A DNA stretch of 64,000 nucleotides from Platanthera guangdongensis (taxonomy: Eukaryota; Streptophyta; Magnoliopsida; Asparagales; Orchidaceae). Position 1 is the first letter of the stretch, and every line of letters begins with the position of its first letter. Below the pieces are notes generated by a model that was not told where the DNA came from, ran no database searches, and worked only from the letters and a program-made list of their open reading frames with translations. The stretch is taken from positions 77,178,757-77,242,756 of the forward strand of contig CM077165.1 in the NCBI GenBank assembly GCA_039583875.1, written 5' to 3'. A program made the translations under genes and the position numbers. This document shows, piece by piece, positions 44,866 through 56,981 of this stretch.

Positions 44866-44994
44866 TGTTAACCCCGAAATCGGCGATCCTTCCCAAGGGA
44901 GCCAGCTCGCTCATCGCGGCCTACCCCGGGTTCCTCCTGGAGGCCGTGATGCCCTAGGTTGGGCGGATAGAATTCTCTATCCGCTCAGGCCGCG

Positions 44995-45950
44995 CGGCCT
45001 GCGTGGTCTCAGCGATCTGACCCCCAGGTCGCGCGCCTTCCCTTGGTCGGCAGGGTCCGCGGACTACTTCCGCAGTCCTCCTCTGCAGGTCGCCCCCTTT
45101 CATCTTAACCGCGAGGTTGTGTCCGCTGGCCTCTCTCTCTGCCGGACTCAACTTCCTATCTTCCCAGGCCGGCAACAGGTTGCATATCCCTTCACCCAGC
45201 CACATGGGCAGCTGACTCATCCAGTCCGCCTGCAAGGCGCGGACTCCAACTCCGGCTATTCTCTAAGACCATCAGCAACCTCCAAGTCCCTCGCGAGCTG
45301 GGCGGACTCGAAGTGCAATCAAGACTTCTAGTCTGCCATCATTGGTGACCCCCAACATCCTCAACAGCCAGGCTCTCCATCTCCAGCGCAAGCAGACTCA
45401 GCATTGCAGCAGCCGCAGACTTGGCGGACTCTCTATGCAGACCGCCCATTCCTTAGCCAGCACCAGCTTCTCAACAGCAGCGGGGTCAACTCCTCAGTCT
45501 GCAGGCCTTTCGCAGGCTCAGCCAGTAGTAGCAGCTTCCTCCTCAGTCCGTAGCCTTCGTGCGGACTCAGTCAGCAGCTACGGACTCCTTCCAGCCCGCC
45601 ACTCAGCAAACCCTCCAGAAGGCAGTGCCAGTCCGCATAACATCGTGCGGACTCGCCAGACTCAGTGCGCACTCTACTTCCCGCATCCCTTACAGCTCGC
45701 TCAGTTCAGCAGTGGCGGACTCTGCGGATTCTCCTCGCAGTCTGCCACATAGCTTCCAGCATCCGCCAACACAGCAGTTGGCGGGCAGTCCCAGATCAGC
45801 AGTGATGGACTCCGCAAACCCGCATCGCAGTCCTCCAATAGGTCTCCTATTCTGTCGTTAGCAGCTCCGGCTCCAGTCCAAGTCCCAGTCCGTGCGGCCT
45901 GTTGCGGACTCCGTGGACTCCGTTTCCATCTCGCACAAGTTACCGCCTCA
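44995..45950 (+). repeat. U3 repeats of H (GCGGACT / AGTCCGC class)
   Basis: Dozens of short GCGGACT, GGACTC, AGTCCGC and CGCAGTC units, often as inverted pairs (for example CAGTCCGC and TGCGGACTC near 45632-45655). They stop just before the TATA box. Confidence 0.75.
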
Positions 45951-45990
45951 CCGGGAGTAACGTCACCGCAAGCCATTACCTCCTCGGGCC

Positions 45991-45998
45991 TATAAATA
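45991..45998 (+). promoter_or_regulatory. TATA box of the H LTR
   Basis: TATAAATA in GGGCCTATAAATAGCC, immediately downstream of the repeat-rich U3. Confidence 0.7.
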
Positions 45999-46696
45999 GC
46001 CCCCCATACCTCTCATAAGGGTGTCTGGTCTCTACGCTCGGAGGATCGCTCTCGCGCCCGAAGTCAGCAAGCCAGCCCAGCTCCTACGGACTCCAATTTT
46101 CAGACCGCACCCTCCTTCTGTGACTTAGTCGCGCGGCCTGCAGCCCGTGGTTCTTCAGTCCGCGCAGTCTGCTTCCTTTGCTTAACCGCGTGGCCTGCCA
46201 GCTTCGCCCTTCAATCCGCGCGGCCTCCCCTGGCATTCTTCTCCCTTAGCCGCCAGCTTCCTTTTATACCCCTTTATTGCTTTGTTGTAAAGGTGTATTG
46301 GCAAATTGTAGCTCTCGCTTTTAATAAAAGGAAAGCCCGTCGCAAGAGTGGCATTTAAGCCGCGGTGGGTGAAGTCTGCTGTTGCTGCTGCTAGCGGCCC
46401 CTTCTCTCTCTCCTTTTTCCTAGCCCAGCTCAGCTCTTCTCGGCAAGCAACCTGAAAGCACAACCGTCATATTAACCATCTGCTCGACAGCTCCTGATCA
46501 ACCTCCTCCTCTCTTGATCAACCTTCTCTATTGATTAAGCTTCTCCTCTGCTCTCAGCACCCTCTCCTCTATCCCTGCACCTCCTTGGCAAGCTGCTTGC
46601 TCCACTCTCGAGCACTCAGAAGCTTTCCTCTTCTCCTCTATCCCCGCAACCTTCCTTCATCCTCTTCCTCTCCTAGCATGTGAGACCGAACACCCC

Positions 46697-48183
46697 TGAA
46701 AGTGGGGATAAGATCTACCTTAACTCCAGAGGGGGGGGGGGTGAATAGAGTATATTAAAATAATTTTCAAGTTAAAAATTATTTTATAGTGGAAGACTTA
46801 ATTTAAATATATGTGTAAGGTGCTTGCAGTAAATAAAAATTATGAAAGCAAGAAATATAATTACAGTACACAGCAAACAAAATATAGCAACCAGAAGACA
46901 CAAGGAGCTATAGTGGTTCCCCAATCAATCTGGGTACATCCACTCTTCTACCACCCTAGGTAGGAATCCACTGCAGGATGAGTTGATCGGTGTCTTGGGC
47001 ACCAATGAGCTTTTGATAAGGTCCTCAAAAACCAAACTAGATTTTTTGATCAGGTGTCTTGCCACCACTGAGTTTTGACAAGATCTCAGAAACCAACACA
47101 AAACTTTTGAAGGGATTTTTGAGAAATCCTTTTACAGCAGAAAAAGAAAGAGGTGAGATGTTCTTCTCTGTCAATAATTAGAGAGAAGACTACTGGATGA
47201 TGTTGTCAAAGCTCCCCCTGAGATCTGGAAGTTGTTCAGGAAGAGAAGCTTTGCACTAGGGTGATAGGCCTTCAGTAGATGATATCTCTAGCAAAGGATG
47301 ATTCCAGCAGTTGCTGAAATGTGTAGTGTCTGGATTCTTGATGGATAAAGCCTCTGAACACTTGAGTCAAAAGAGATCTAGAAAATCTTCTTTTCTGTAT
47401 GTTGATCTCCTTCAGTGGTGTGTGTTCTGAAAGAATTCTGTCGGTGTGTCTGTCTGTGACTGTTCTCTTTCTGTGTATGACTGTTAGGAGTAGCAGAATA
47501 ATATCCTCTTTTATTCCTTAGATCTGAAAAGAATGAATTGATTCTCTGTCTCCAAGATAGCCGTTAGCCACTCATTAACGACTTAAATGAATTTTGTCTC
47601 TGGAGGAAAGTCTTAGAAAACATTCCTTTAAATCTCCCTTGAAACTTGCTCCAGATTAATTGAAACGGCTACAAGATCCTTGAAATAAATGCTGGGAATA
47701 AATAAGATAGAATTCCATAACTGTCTGAATTTTAATCTTGAGAATCGTCGATCTCTCCAGAAAATCGTCGACCTGAGCTCAACTACCGTCGACCTGAGCT
47801 CAGAGACTGGAACTAGACTGGAAACAGAAATCGTCGATCTGAGCTCAACTATCGTCGACCTGAGCTCAGAGACTGGGAAAATAGCTAGAGGCAGAAACAT
47901 CGATCTGAGATCGAAGATCGTCGACCGGAGTTCGACGACTCATTGAACTGAGCTCAGAGATAGTCGAACTGAGTTCGACGATTCGTCGACCTGAGCTCGA
48001 CGAAAATGACTTAGTCTCCTGAATTTGAATATCTGATCTGAGGGTCTTGGGGGCAGCTTTCAAGCCTAAATTCTAACCCTTAGACTCAATCTAATTGACC
48101 TTAAAAACTATACAAGGAGGTCAAAACAATTTTCCTAAGGACATAGTGATCCTTGCCCAAATCAGTAATAGGGTGTTCCAACA
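46697..48183 (-). repeat. 3' LTR of G (minus-strand sense)
   Basis: Plus strand starts TGAAAGTGGGGATAAG and ends GTTCCAACA. It carries the AGAGGGGGGG-TGAATAGAG motif. U3 palindromes lie at 47748-48005: GTCGACCTGAGCTCA units and GAGTTCGACGATTCGTCG. I see no canonical TATA box; an AT-rich candidate lies near 47505-47517. Confidence 0.93.
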
Positions 48184-48199
48184 ATATCCCCATATTTGG
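48184..48199 (-). other. Polypurine tract of G
   Basis: Minus strand CCAAATATGGGGATAT adjoining the LTR. Confidence 0.7.
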
Positions 48200-48329
48200 G
48201 TTAGGATTACTATTTACATGACATAGGAAATAAAAGCATACAATTCAGATATAAAAACAACATTGCAAAAACACAAATAAAATCACATCAGAAAGTCAGA
48301 ATAGATAACACTGTCAGCTTACATAGTCA

Positions 48330-51154
48330 TTACTTTTCCTTGCTCTTTTTGAAAACTATTTCTCTGTTAGGGTTAAGAGCTTCTTTCTTGGATCTTCTGT
48401 CATCATCTGCACCTAGAGAAGTTTGATGTTTTGTCCTGGGGACTACAGCTTCTGGGTGCAGCTTCATATAGCTTTCTGATTCAAAGAATTTGCTGGAAGA
48501 ATATCTTTCAAGTTCTTTCTTTCTCTGTTCTGATAGAGTGGTGAAATTTTATGTATCTCTTCCTTATTCTCTTGCCTTTTTAATCTGATCTAGTACAACC
48601 AACTCTTTCATTCTTGTTGTCCAAGAAGCATGATTATTCTCTAGGTCTTCAAATGGAACAGGAGTTTCATATCTATTTGATGAATCATCAGGAGTAGCTC
48701 TGGAAGAAACTAGATCTTTTAACTTATAAGGGAAAGGACCAGATGTAGTGTCAGTGGGACCTTGTCCTTCCCTATGATAAGGATGATGCCTAGAATAACC
48801 TTTGGAATAAACTCTGAATTCTCTTTGATTTCCCCTATATTGTCCTCTTCTAGACTGGTAGCCTCTTGATTGACATCCTCTTGATTGAGATCTTACTTGA
48901 AACTGAGAGGTGCTTTGACTTTATCAACAGATGACTGATAAGCAGAACTTCCACCAGTACCTGCATCTGGTGAAGGAGGAGGAGGAGGATTGAAGTGAGA
49001 TTATCCTTTATCATATTTCCTCGTTTTCTTCATTGCCTTTAGTTGATTCCTGGAAAACTGCATCCATGGTCCTGAAATTGGACAATCATGTAAAATATAG
49101 TATGGAATATCATTTATATCTTTAATTTTCTCCTGGGGAACTCTCTTTAGAGCCTTGCTTCTAGCTTTCCTCTTCCTTGCAATGGTTGCAGAGGATTCAT
49201 CAGAATCAGTTCTGAATTGATCACTATCTGAGCTCTAAGGATTGTCATATAGTTCATCAATCCTTTTGATGGAATCTCTTTGTTGTTGGGATTGAACAAA
49301 AGAAACAACAGCAGCAGCAGCAGCAGTAACAAAAACAGCACTAACAGATGTAACTGGAGAAACAGATTCATAAATAATAACAACAGAAACAGCAGGCTCA
49401 GAGTCATTAGCCTCTGTCATAAGCACATCATCAGAAACTAAACTTTCCACAGCCTTAAAAGAATTTATATAAGAAGATATTATGCTAGGCTCACAGCTAG
49501 AAATAGGCATAATGGCCTTAGTAAGATCTTCACTTTTCTGATCTGGAAGACATCTGAGGTAAACAGTATCAAACTCTGACAGCGGTGACCTGAGGTCAAC
49601 TGTTATAACTGGAACTGGAGCCGGAACTGGAATCTCTGAAGCAGGCAATCTCTCTACTTCATATGGCATCTCCCCCTACCTAGATTCAGTAGTTACTAGA
49701 TCAAGGCACCCAACAGAAGGGATTGCCTGATGAGTATATAGGGAAGAAAGCCTGTCAGGTAACTCCTGAACTGATTTCAGAAGTGGAGCCAGGGAGGTCT
49801 CCAGCAGGAGTGATAGCCTTGGAGCTAATATCTCGTAGAGCTTATCTGTTATGGCTGAGAGATCTACTCGCTCAAGTGGTGCTTGAGTAGAGGTAGAGAT
49901 GAGTGTGGTAGAGATGGATGTAGGAGGAGCTATAGATGTGGTTGGAGAAAGTGTTAATGTGAATGGTAGAATTGATGGTTGAGATATAGGAATGGTGGAG
50001 ATGCAAGTTAATGGAATGGAGATAGATGGAGTGAAGGATGGTTGAGCAATGATTTCTTGTAGTAGTTGTTGATATGATGTAGAAGAAGATGGTGGCTCAA
50101 GGGGTGAGGAGTGAGAGTCATCCATATAGGAATCATCTAAGAGAGTGAAGGATGGAAGGTGAGATGATGAGTCAATGGTTATCTATGGATAATGATATAA
50201 TGGATGGAAACGATCTTCAGTGGATATTGGTGTTGGTGAAGGAATTGAGTTTGGAGATGGAATGGATATGGGGGATGAAATTGAGATGGTTATGGTGGAT
50301 GTGATATTTATTGAGGGAACAGTAGGTGGAGAAGGTGGAGATGAGGAGGCAGGCAGTTCTTCTGATTTGGCAGTTGCCTGAGGGGAAGTGACTGGATCAA
50401 TCCTGGTTCCTGAAGATGAGATGACTATAGAGGCTCTGCTTGGCTTTGCAATTTTCCTGTCCCATTTGCCAAAAATGGAACAGGTTAACCTCTTAGAGGC
50501 ATTGATATGCATCCCACTTGAAACAAGCAGCTCAGGGCATCTGCTATGAAGAAATAGCCCTATAATCCTTCCAAAATTGACAAAGGTTTTAGTCACTTTC
50601 TTCTTAATTAGGTCAAAGAAAACTTCTCCCCAATTCAACTGTTTCTTATCCACCAAAGCACTCATTAAACATAATTGATACCTGGATATGGTATCATGGG
50701 CAGAATGTTTTGCTAACAGGACCTTTCCAACAACATCTGCTAGAAACTTGTATTCCACTGACAGATTTTTCTTAAGCAGCTTGTTAGGGTTTGCTGCTGA
50801 ATGATCCATTCTATCAAGCATACTTGCAAACTCTTCTCCAAACAACTCAAGAGAATCTTGACCAGTACTTAATTGAAAAACTTCTATTAATATAGCAGGA
50901 GTAAGAGATACCTGAATTCCTGATATAGTTCCAATCACTATATTTTGATCTTGATTGTGAGCAGTATACACCCATTCTTTGATTTCATCTACAGCCAGTT
51001 TTATCCTTGTGGTCATGCTGTGTACTATCTATTGATCTTTGAATAAATCCAGAATATCTTTGAAAATCTAATCACTATTCTCAAACGATTCCATATCGAT
51101 ATCGAATCCAGTGTCAAATTTCATTGCTGCCAAAACTGTAACAGAAATGACCAT
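48330..51154 (-). pseudogene. Env-like third ORF of G, broken
   Basis: Likely start is the ATG at 51154 (MVISVTVLAAMKF). Two in-frame TAGs follow within 45 codons. The main open parts are 51016-50183, 50125-49676 and 49669-49235, then a decayed remainder that ends IVFKKSKEK at 48330. The first part is homologous to F's third ORF (DVVGKVLLAKHSAHD, GRIIGLFLHSRCPE, FGKWDRKIAK). The middle is Ser/Thr/Pro/Ile-rich low complexity. No signal peptide or clear membrane span. Confidence 0.75.
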
Positions 51155-51265
51155 TTTTACCTGCAAAAATGAACAAACAAAAGGCCAAGTTTAGAAAAGT
51201 TTGGAGGGAAAGGGAAATTCTGCAGAGTATGAAAATGCAAAGGGAGAACGACGGCTGAAAAATGA

Positions 51266-51530
51266 TTTTTATATTAGGGTTCGACGCAGAAAAGGAAAGA
51301 TCGTTGAACTCCGTTCGACGATCTGGGCTTCTAAAGGAATCTGAAAGGTCTTCAACATCGTCAATCTCCGTTCGATGATATTGGAGAGCGTCGAGCTCTG
51401 TTCGACGATCGCTGACCGGAAGAAGATAGCTTAGCACTATCTGGAAAGCGCTGAACTTCGGTCGACGATTTCTAAAAACGTCGATCTCCGTTCGACGATC
51501 TTTGGGAAAAATGTCCAGCGCAGTTCAGAG
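51266..51530 (-). promoter_or_regulatory. Internal promoter-like module before G's third ORF
   Basis: Between pol (stop at 51613) and the third ORF lie six or more TCGACGATC-type units (51281-51520) of the kind found in G's U3. Next in sense comes AATATAAAAA (51266-51275), then the ATG at 51154, about 115 bp on. Same plan as in F. Confidence 0.55.
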
Positions 51531-51612
51531 ACCAGAAACAACCTATAGACACTAGGAAAATCAAATTATTTGCCTAGTCTTGGTCAATTTTAGAGTTTTA
51601 AAATCTTGGATC

Positions 51613-54600
51613 TTATTTTAAACTTCCTCCATGTAACATTCCTAACTGATTCAGGAAGAATGTATGTTTCTTTTCATCCAATGGTTTGGTGAAAATATCT
51701 CCCCTTTGCAAGTCAGTTGGGATATATTGAAGTTCAATTTTATTTTTCTCAACATTATCCCTTAAAAAGTGATGCCTAATTTCTATATGTTTTGTCCTAC
51801 TATGGAGGACTGGATTTTGTGCTATAGAATTAGCACTAGTGTTATCACAAAAAATTTTTGACTTCTCTAAGTTGTAGTCATAGTCTAAGAGCTGATTTTG
51901 AATCCACAAGATCTGTGAGCAATAACTACCTGCTGCCATATATTCAGCTTCAGTAGTTGATATGGACACAGATGTTTGTTTCTTGCAAAACCAGGAGACA
52001 AGTCTGTCACCAAAAAACTGGCAAGTTCCACTGGTGTTTTTCCTGTCTATTTTACATCCAGCATAATCAGCATCTGAAAATCCAGTTAAGTCAAATGCTG
52101 AGTCTTTTGGATAACAGAGACCTAGATTTGGACAACTTTTCACATACCTAAGAATTCTTTTTACTAGGGTTAAGTGTGACTCTCTATGGCTCACTTGGAA
52201 TCTAGCACATATGCATGTAGCAAACATTATGTCAGGTCTACTAGCTGTAAGGTAAAATAAAGAGCCAATCATTGCTCTATATGTTGTCTGATCAACAGGT
52301 TTCTCATGTTCATCATCATCTAATACAGCATTAGTAGGCATAGGTTTTTTCATACATGATGCTTCAGACATACCAAATTTCTTAACCAATTCTTTTGCAT
52401 ACATGGTTTGAGAGATGAATATGCCTTCAACATGTTGTTTGACTTGCAATCCTAGAAAGAAGGAAAGCTCACCCATGCTACTCATTTCAAATTTAGAATG
52501 CATTAGGTTGGAAAACCTTTTGCATAGATTTGAATCAGTAGAACCAAATATAATGTCATCTACATAGATTTGTACTAGTAAATTGGACTTATGGGTTCTA
52601 ATAAAAAGAGTTTTGTCTACTCTACCCCTTATAAAATCATTTTTCAGAAGAAAGCATGCTAGGGTCTCATACCATGCTCTAGGAGCTTGCTTTAGACCAT
52701 ATAATGTTTTATGCAATTTGAAAACATAATCAGGATGAGTTGGAGAAATAAAACCTGGGGGTTGTCTAACATAGACTTCTTCCTTGATCTCTCCATTGAG
52801 AAAAGCACTCTTTACATCCATTTGATATACTTTGAATCCTTTGTGTGCTGCATAAGCTAAGAAGATTCTTATGCCATCTAACCTTGCAACTGGTGCAAAG
52901 GTCTGGTCATAGTCTATCCCTTCTTCTTGAGAGTATCCCTGAGCAACTAGCCTTGTCTTGTTCCTTACAATGACTCCTTGATCATCCAATTTATTTCTGA
53001 ACACCCATTTTGTTCCAACAATGGAGTGATCCTTTGGCCTTGACACTAGTTCCCAAACTTTGTTCCTTTCAAATTAATGTAATTCCTCTTGCATTGCAAT
53101 GATCCAGTGTGGATCTTATTCTGTATCTTGAATAGATTGAGGCTCAATTTGAGAAAGAAAGCAGGTGTGCATCAGGTTTTCGTTGACCTGATTTCTGGTT
53201 TGCACACCAGCTGAGATGTCTCCAATCACTTGGGAGATTGGATGGTCTCTTGATGTTACTAAATCAACAGGGGGTGTTGATTGTTCACCAACCTGTGTTG
53301 TTGTTTCCTCTTGTGGAACAACAACTAGCTCTTCAAGAAGATTCTCTCCAAGATGTTGAATATCTTCTTCATCTTCACTGCTCTCATCCTTTTGTATAAT
53401 ATGTAACATGTCCAAATTTTCAGCAAGAGATTGTACCTGCAAAGATTCTATGGTAGAAGCATTCTTCTTCTTAAAAGACATGTTAGATTCATCAAATGAT
53501 ACATGAACAGATTCTTCAATTTTAAGAGTAGATTTATTATACACCCTATAAGCTTTACTGATCATGGAGTATCCCAGAAACACTCCTTCATCAGCTTTAG
53601 CTTGAAATTTTGCTACGTATTTCTTGTCATTATTGTGAATGTAACAAATACAACCAAAAATTTTAAAATAATATACTTTAGGTTTCTTCCCTTTGAGTAA
53701 TTCATAGGGAGTCTTGCCCTTCAGCTTATGTATCAAACTTCTATTCAACACATAGTTGGAGGTGTTCACTGCCTTTGCCCAAAAGGATAGAGGAAGGTGA
53801 GCATCTGACAATAATGTAGTAGCAGATTCAATAAGGGTTCTATTTTTTCTTTCAACTACCCCATTTTGTTGAGGAGTTCTAGGAGTTGAGAAAGTGTGCC
53901 TGATCCCTTCACTCTGACAGAACTCTTGCATAAGAAGATAATCAAACTTTGTCCCATGATCACTTCTGATCAGGGCAATGTGAGTATTGAACTCACTCTG
54001 TATGCATTTGAGAAACTCTGTCAAACACTTAAAGTTATCAGACTTCTTCCTCAGAAAGAACACTCGTGTGAATCTAGAGAAGTCAACTACAACTACTAAA
54101 GTATAATATTTCCCTCCTAAGCTTTGTACTGTAATGGGTCCAAAGAGATCCATGTGTAATAGATACAAAATCCTAGGTGAATCACTCTCATTAAGTGACT
54201 TGAAGCTATTTTTGGTTTGCTTGCCTAATTGACAAACCCTGCAAAGTCCTTCCTTCTTGTAGGGGCCAGAAGGTAGTCCTCTAACAAGGTTGTCCTTGGA
54301 TAGCCTAGCAATGGTTCTAATGTTTATATGTCCTAATCGTTTATGTCATAGTTCATTAGTTCTACAAATGGAATTGAACAAGCATATATTTACCTTAGTT
54401 GAAAGAAAATCTACAAGATAAATGTTACCTTTCCTTTTACCTGTCAACACAGTTGTGTTGTCCTCTGATTTGATTTTGCATGAGGATTTGTTGAAAGTCA
54501 CTTGGTAGCCTTCATCACACAGTTGACTAATGCTGATTAAGTTGTACTTCAGTCCTTCCACATAAGCTACTTTCTTGAATGTGACTGAGCCAATCTGGAC

Positions 54601-54770
54601 TGCACCATATCATTTTGTTAGTCCAAAGTTTGAATCACCAAATATTACTTTGGGTCCAAGTTTGGCTTTGAAGTATGTGAAATTCTCCTTGTTTCATGTC
54701 ATGTGCTTTGAGCACCCACTATCCAGATACCATTGCTGGTTTGATGTTGGATAGGTCTTCACCTGCACAT
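51613..54770 (-). pseudogene. pol: Pol of G: protease, integrase, RT, RNase H
   Basis: Protease [12 protein letters not shown] at about 54725, then a TGA. Open parts follow: 54561-54346 (protease end), 54168-53116 (integrase core: LLHMDLFGPITVQSLGG, IRSDHGTKF, GVVERKNRTLIES) and 53046-51613 ([28 protein letters not shown]; RNase [34 protein letters not shown]). Stops at about 53074 and 53114 fit CAA-to-TAA and a similar change. RT and RNase H are complete, but the polyprotein is not. Confidence 0.9.
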
Positions 54771-54778
54771 AAAATAAT

Positions 54779-56797
54779 TTATTTGTTTTTGACCCAGTTT
54801 ACCTTGGGCCTAGGTTGATAACCTTTAAATTCTGAAATAAAATACATCCCTGGTTGACTCTTATAGCCTTCAGGATGATATATCCTAGGAGGTATTATCC
54901 ATTTAGTATAAGGGTTAAACCTCTGAGATGTAGGACCTGTAGGATTGAAGTTTGATTTACCTTTGAAAGATTTTTCAAAACTCTGAGCTCTGTTCGACGA
55001 TCTCTGAGCTGAGTTCGACGATCTTGGGTCAGATCGTCGAGCTCCGTTCGAAGATCGACTATGCCAGAGTTCCGGGTTTAGAGATCGTCGACCTGAGTTC
55101 GACGATTCAGCCTGAGATCGTTGAGCTCCATTCGGCGATCGTCGAGCTCCGTTCGACGTTTTCTGTTGAAATTTTATTTTCTTAGGTAAATCAGAATTCT
55201 TCCTAGCCACCTCTACAACTCCCTTACCTTTATCTGAGATAAACTTGATTGGGGTTGTTAATACTATAGGTTGGCTGGATGAAGCACCCAAGCCCGGTGT
55301 ACTATTGAATTTTGAGTTCACTGTGCTTGTGATTTCCATTAGTTTGATACTTCTCCCATTGAGGTATTCTTCAAACTTCTTGGCCTCTAATAGTTCACTT
55401 TTCAATGAGGTTATCTGCTTCCTACAGCATTCCAACTCCTCAGAGAGTTTAAGGTTATCTGATTTTAAGGTGCTTTGTTCAGATAGTTGATTTCTGAGAG
55501 AAATAATTTCTTTCTCAGATTTTAATAGATCTAAACAAAGTGCCTTAAATTCACATTTGAAGTCCTCTGAATTAAAATCAAATGAGTCTATTACCTGATC
55601 CTCTTCAGATTGAGTTTTTGATTTAGACTCTGACTCTTGTTCTACATCAGTATTGTGTTGAGAGGCATTGATAGCCATCATGCAGAACTCCTTTTCTTCA
55701 GCATCATCTTCATCATCACTTGAGCTGGATGAAGCTTCTGATTCTTCTTCTGTTTCACTCCAGGTTTCAGCTACAAACCCCTTCCTGGTATGTTTGTTCT
55801 TACCGGAGGAGGGTTTGTCATTGCTGTTTTTCCTGAAGTCTTTGTCTCTTCTCCTTTCTTTCCTGTCCTTCTTGTTCTTATTCTGATTTTCTGGACAGTC
55901 AGGCACAATGTGGTCTGGTTTCCTGCATCCAAAACAAATAATTTCTTTGTTATTGGACTTATCATACCTTGTCTTTTCATGCCCTCTGAATGACTTTTTC
56001 CTGAAGTCCTTCCTAGCCATTTTATAAAACATTTTGGCCAGTAAGCTTAGCAGCTCTTCATTGCATGTGACCTTGTCTTCAGGCTGATCTTCAATAGCTT
56101 TGAATGCTATTGATTTCTATTTTCTGATTTCTGGTGAAGCAGCCTTCTGCTCTTCTTCTCTGTTCTTGATGAGCAGCTCATAAGACTTGAGCTTGCCCAA
56201 AAGTGCCTCAGTGGTGATCTCATTTAGGCTTCTGGCATCCTTGATTGGCCAGATCCTTGAGTCCCAAGTGCTGGGGAAGCACATTAGGATTTTGTCAATG
56301 AGTTCAGTCAATGAGATCTCCTTGTCCAAGGTTTTCAGTTCATTCACTATAAGACTGAGTCTGGTATACATATCCGCAACTGACTCAGTTTCTCCTTTCT
56401 TGAAGTTCTCATACTGAGTTATGAGATGAGATCTTCTATCTTTCATTTCATCTGCAGATCCTGACACTATTTCAGATAGTTTGTCACATATCTCTTTTGC
56501 TGAGTTGCATTCAGCTACTTTTTGAAATATGTCATCAGACATGGTTTGTGCCAAAATGTTCATTGCTTTGGCATCTGTAACTTTCCATTTTTTGATTTTT
56601 ACATCTGTTCCTGAAGGAGGTGGAACAACACTTGTACTTGTATCTGTTGGGGGTCTTGGACACACTGTCAAAATAGAATTAAAGATATCTTCATCAATAG
56701 AATTCATGTACAATCTTATCCTTGCCTTCCAAAGTGCAAACTTAGATAGATTGCGCACTGGAGGTCTGGTGCTAGCATAATCTTTGTTCTGTGCCAT
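54779..56797 (-). pseudogene. gag: gag of G with one in-frame TAG
   Basis: ATG at 56797 (MAQNKDYASTRPPV). 226 codons of copia gag (UBN2-type; VRNLSKFALWKARIRLYM, ENFKKGETESVADMYTRL) run to a TAG at 56117-56119, then 445 more codons in the same frame to 54779. The second part has knuckle CFGCRKPDHIVPDC, a coiled coil (about 55600-55350) and a run of NGARRS/SSNGAQRS repeats coded by the palindrome motif. Ends VNWVKNK then TAA. Confidence 0.85.
54985..55160 (-). repeat. TCGACGATC palindromes inside G's gag
   Basis: About nine units such as GAGCTCCGTTCGACGATC within the coding frame, giving the protein repeat S-N-G-A-R-R-S. This is the same motif as in G's U3 and before its third ORF. Confidence 0.8.
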
Positions 56798-56968
56798 GGT
56801 TTTATATAAAGATAAATATAATACAAATAATAAAAATAAGAATCCTCTATAAAAGATTGATCTTATCAGAGATCTTTTGGTTCAGGTGTTAGCCTGTAGG
56901 AACAACTAATCTGATGAAGATTTAATTGAATAACAACCAATTAAGGTATGATATTTTAACCAACCCCC

Positions 56969-56979
56969 CTCTGATACCA
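56969..56979 (-). other. Primer binding site of G (tRNA-iMet)
   Basis: Minus strand TGGTATCAGAG, two bases from the LTR. Confidence 0.88.
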
Positions 56980-56981
56980 AT

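Larger units (their letters stand above)
44866..46696 (+). mobile_element. 5' LTR of element H (Tat-like), first part
   Basis: Starts TGTTAACCCC after D sequence (flank CGACT). It is GC-rich and full of GCGGACT/AGTCCGC repeats, with TATAAATA at 45991. It is cut by element G at 46696 and seems to resume at 58475, ending near ATCAACA at 58517. Both ends of H are tentative because its other LTR is not in the window. Open frames here (for example 45342-45752) reflect the repeats. Confidence 0.6.

Noticed and set aside
45119..45976. Proline/serine/arginine-rich frames in the H LTR
   Set aside because: They arise from the GCGGACT repeats and lie in U3 upstream of the TATA box.
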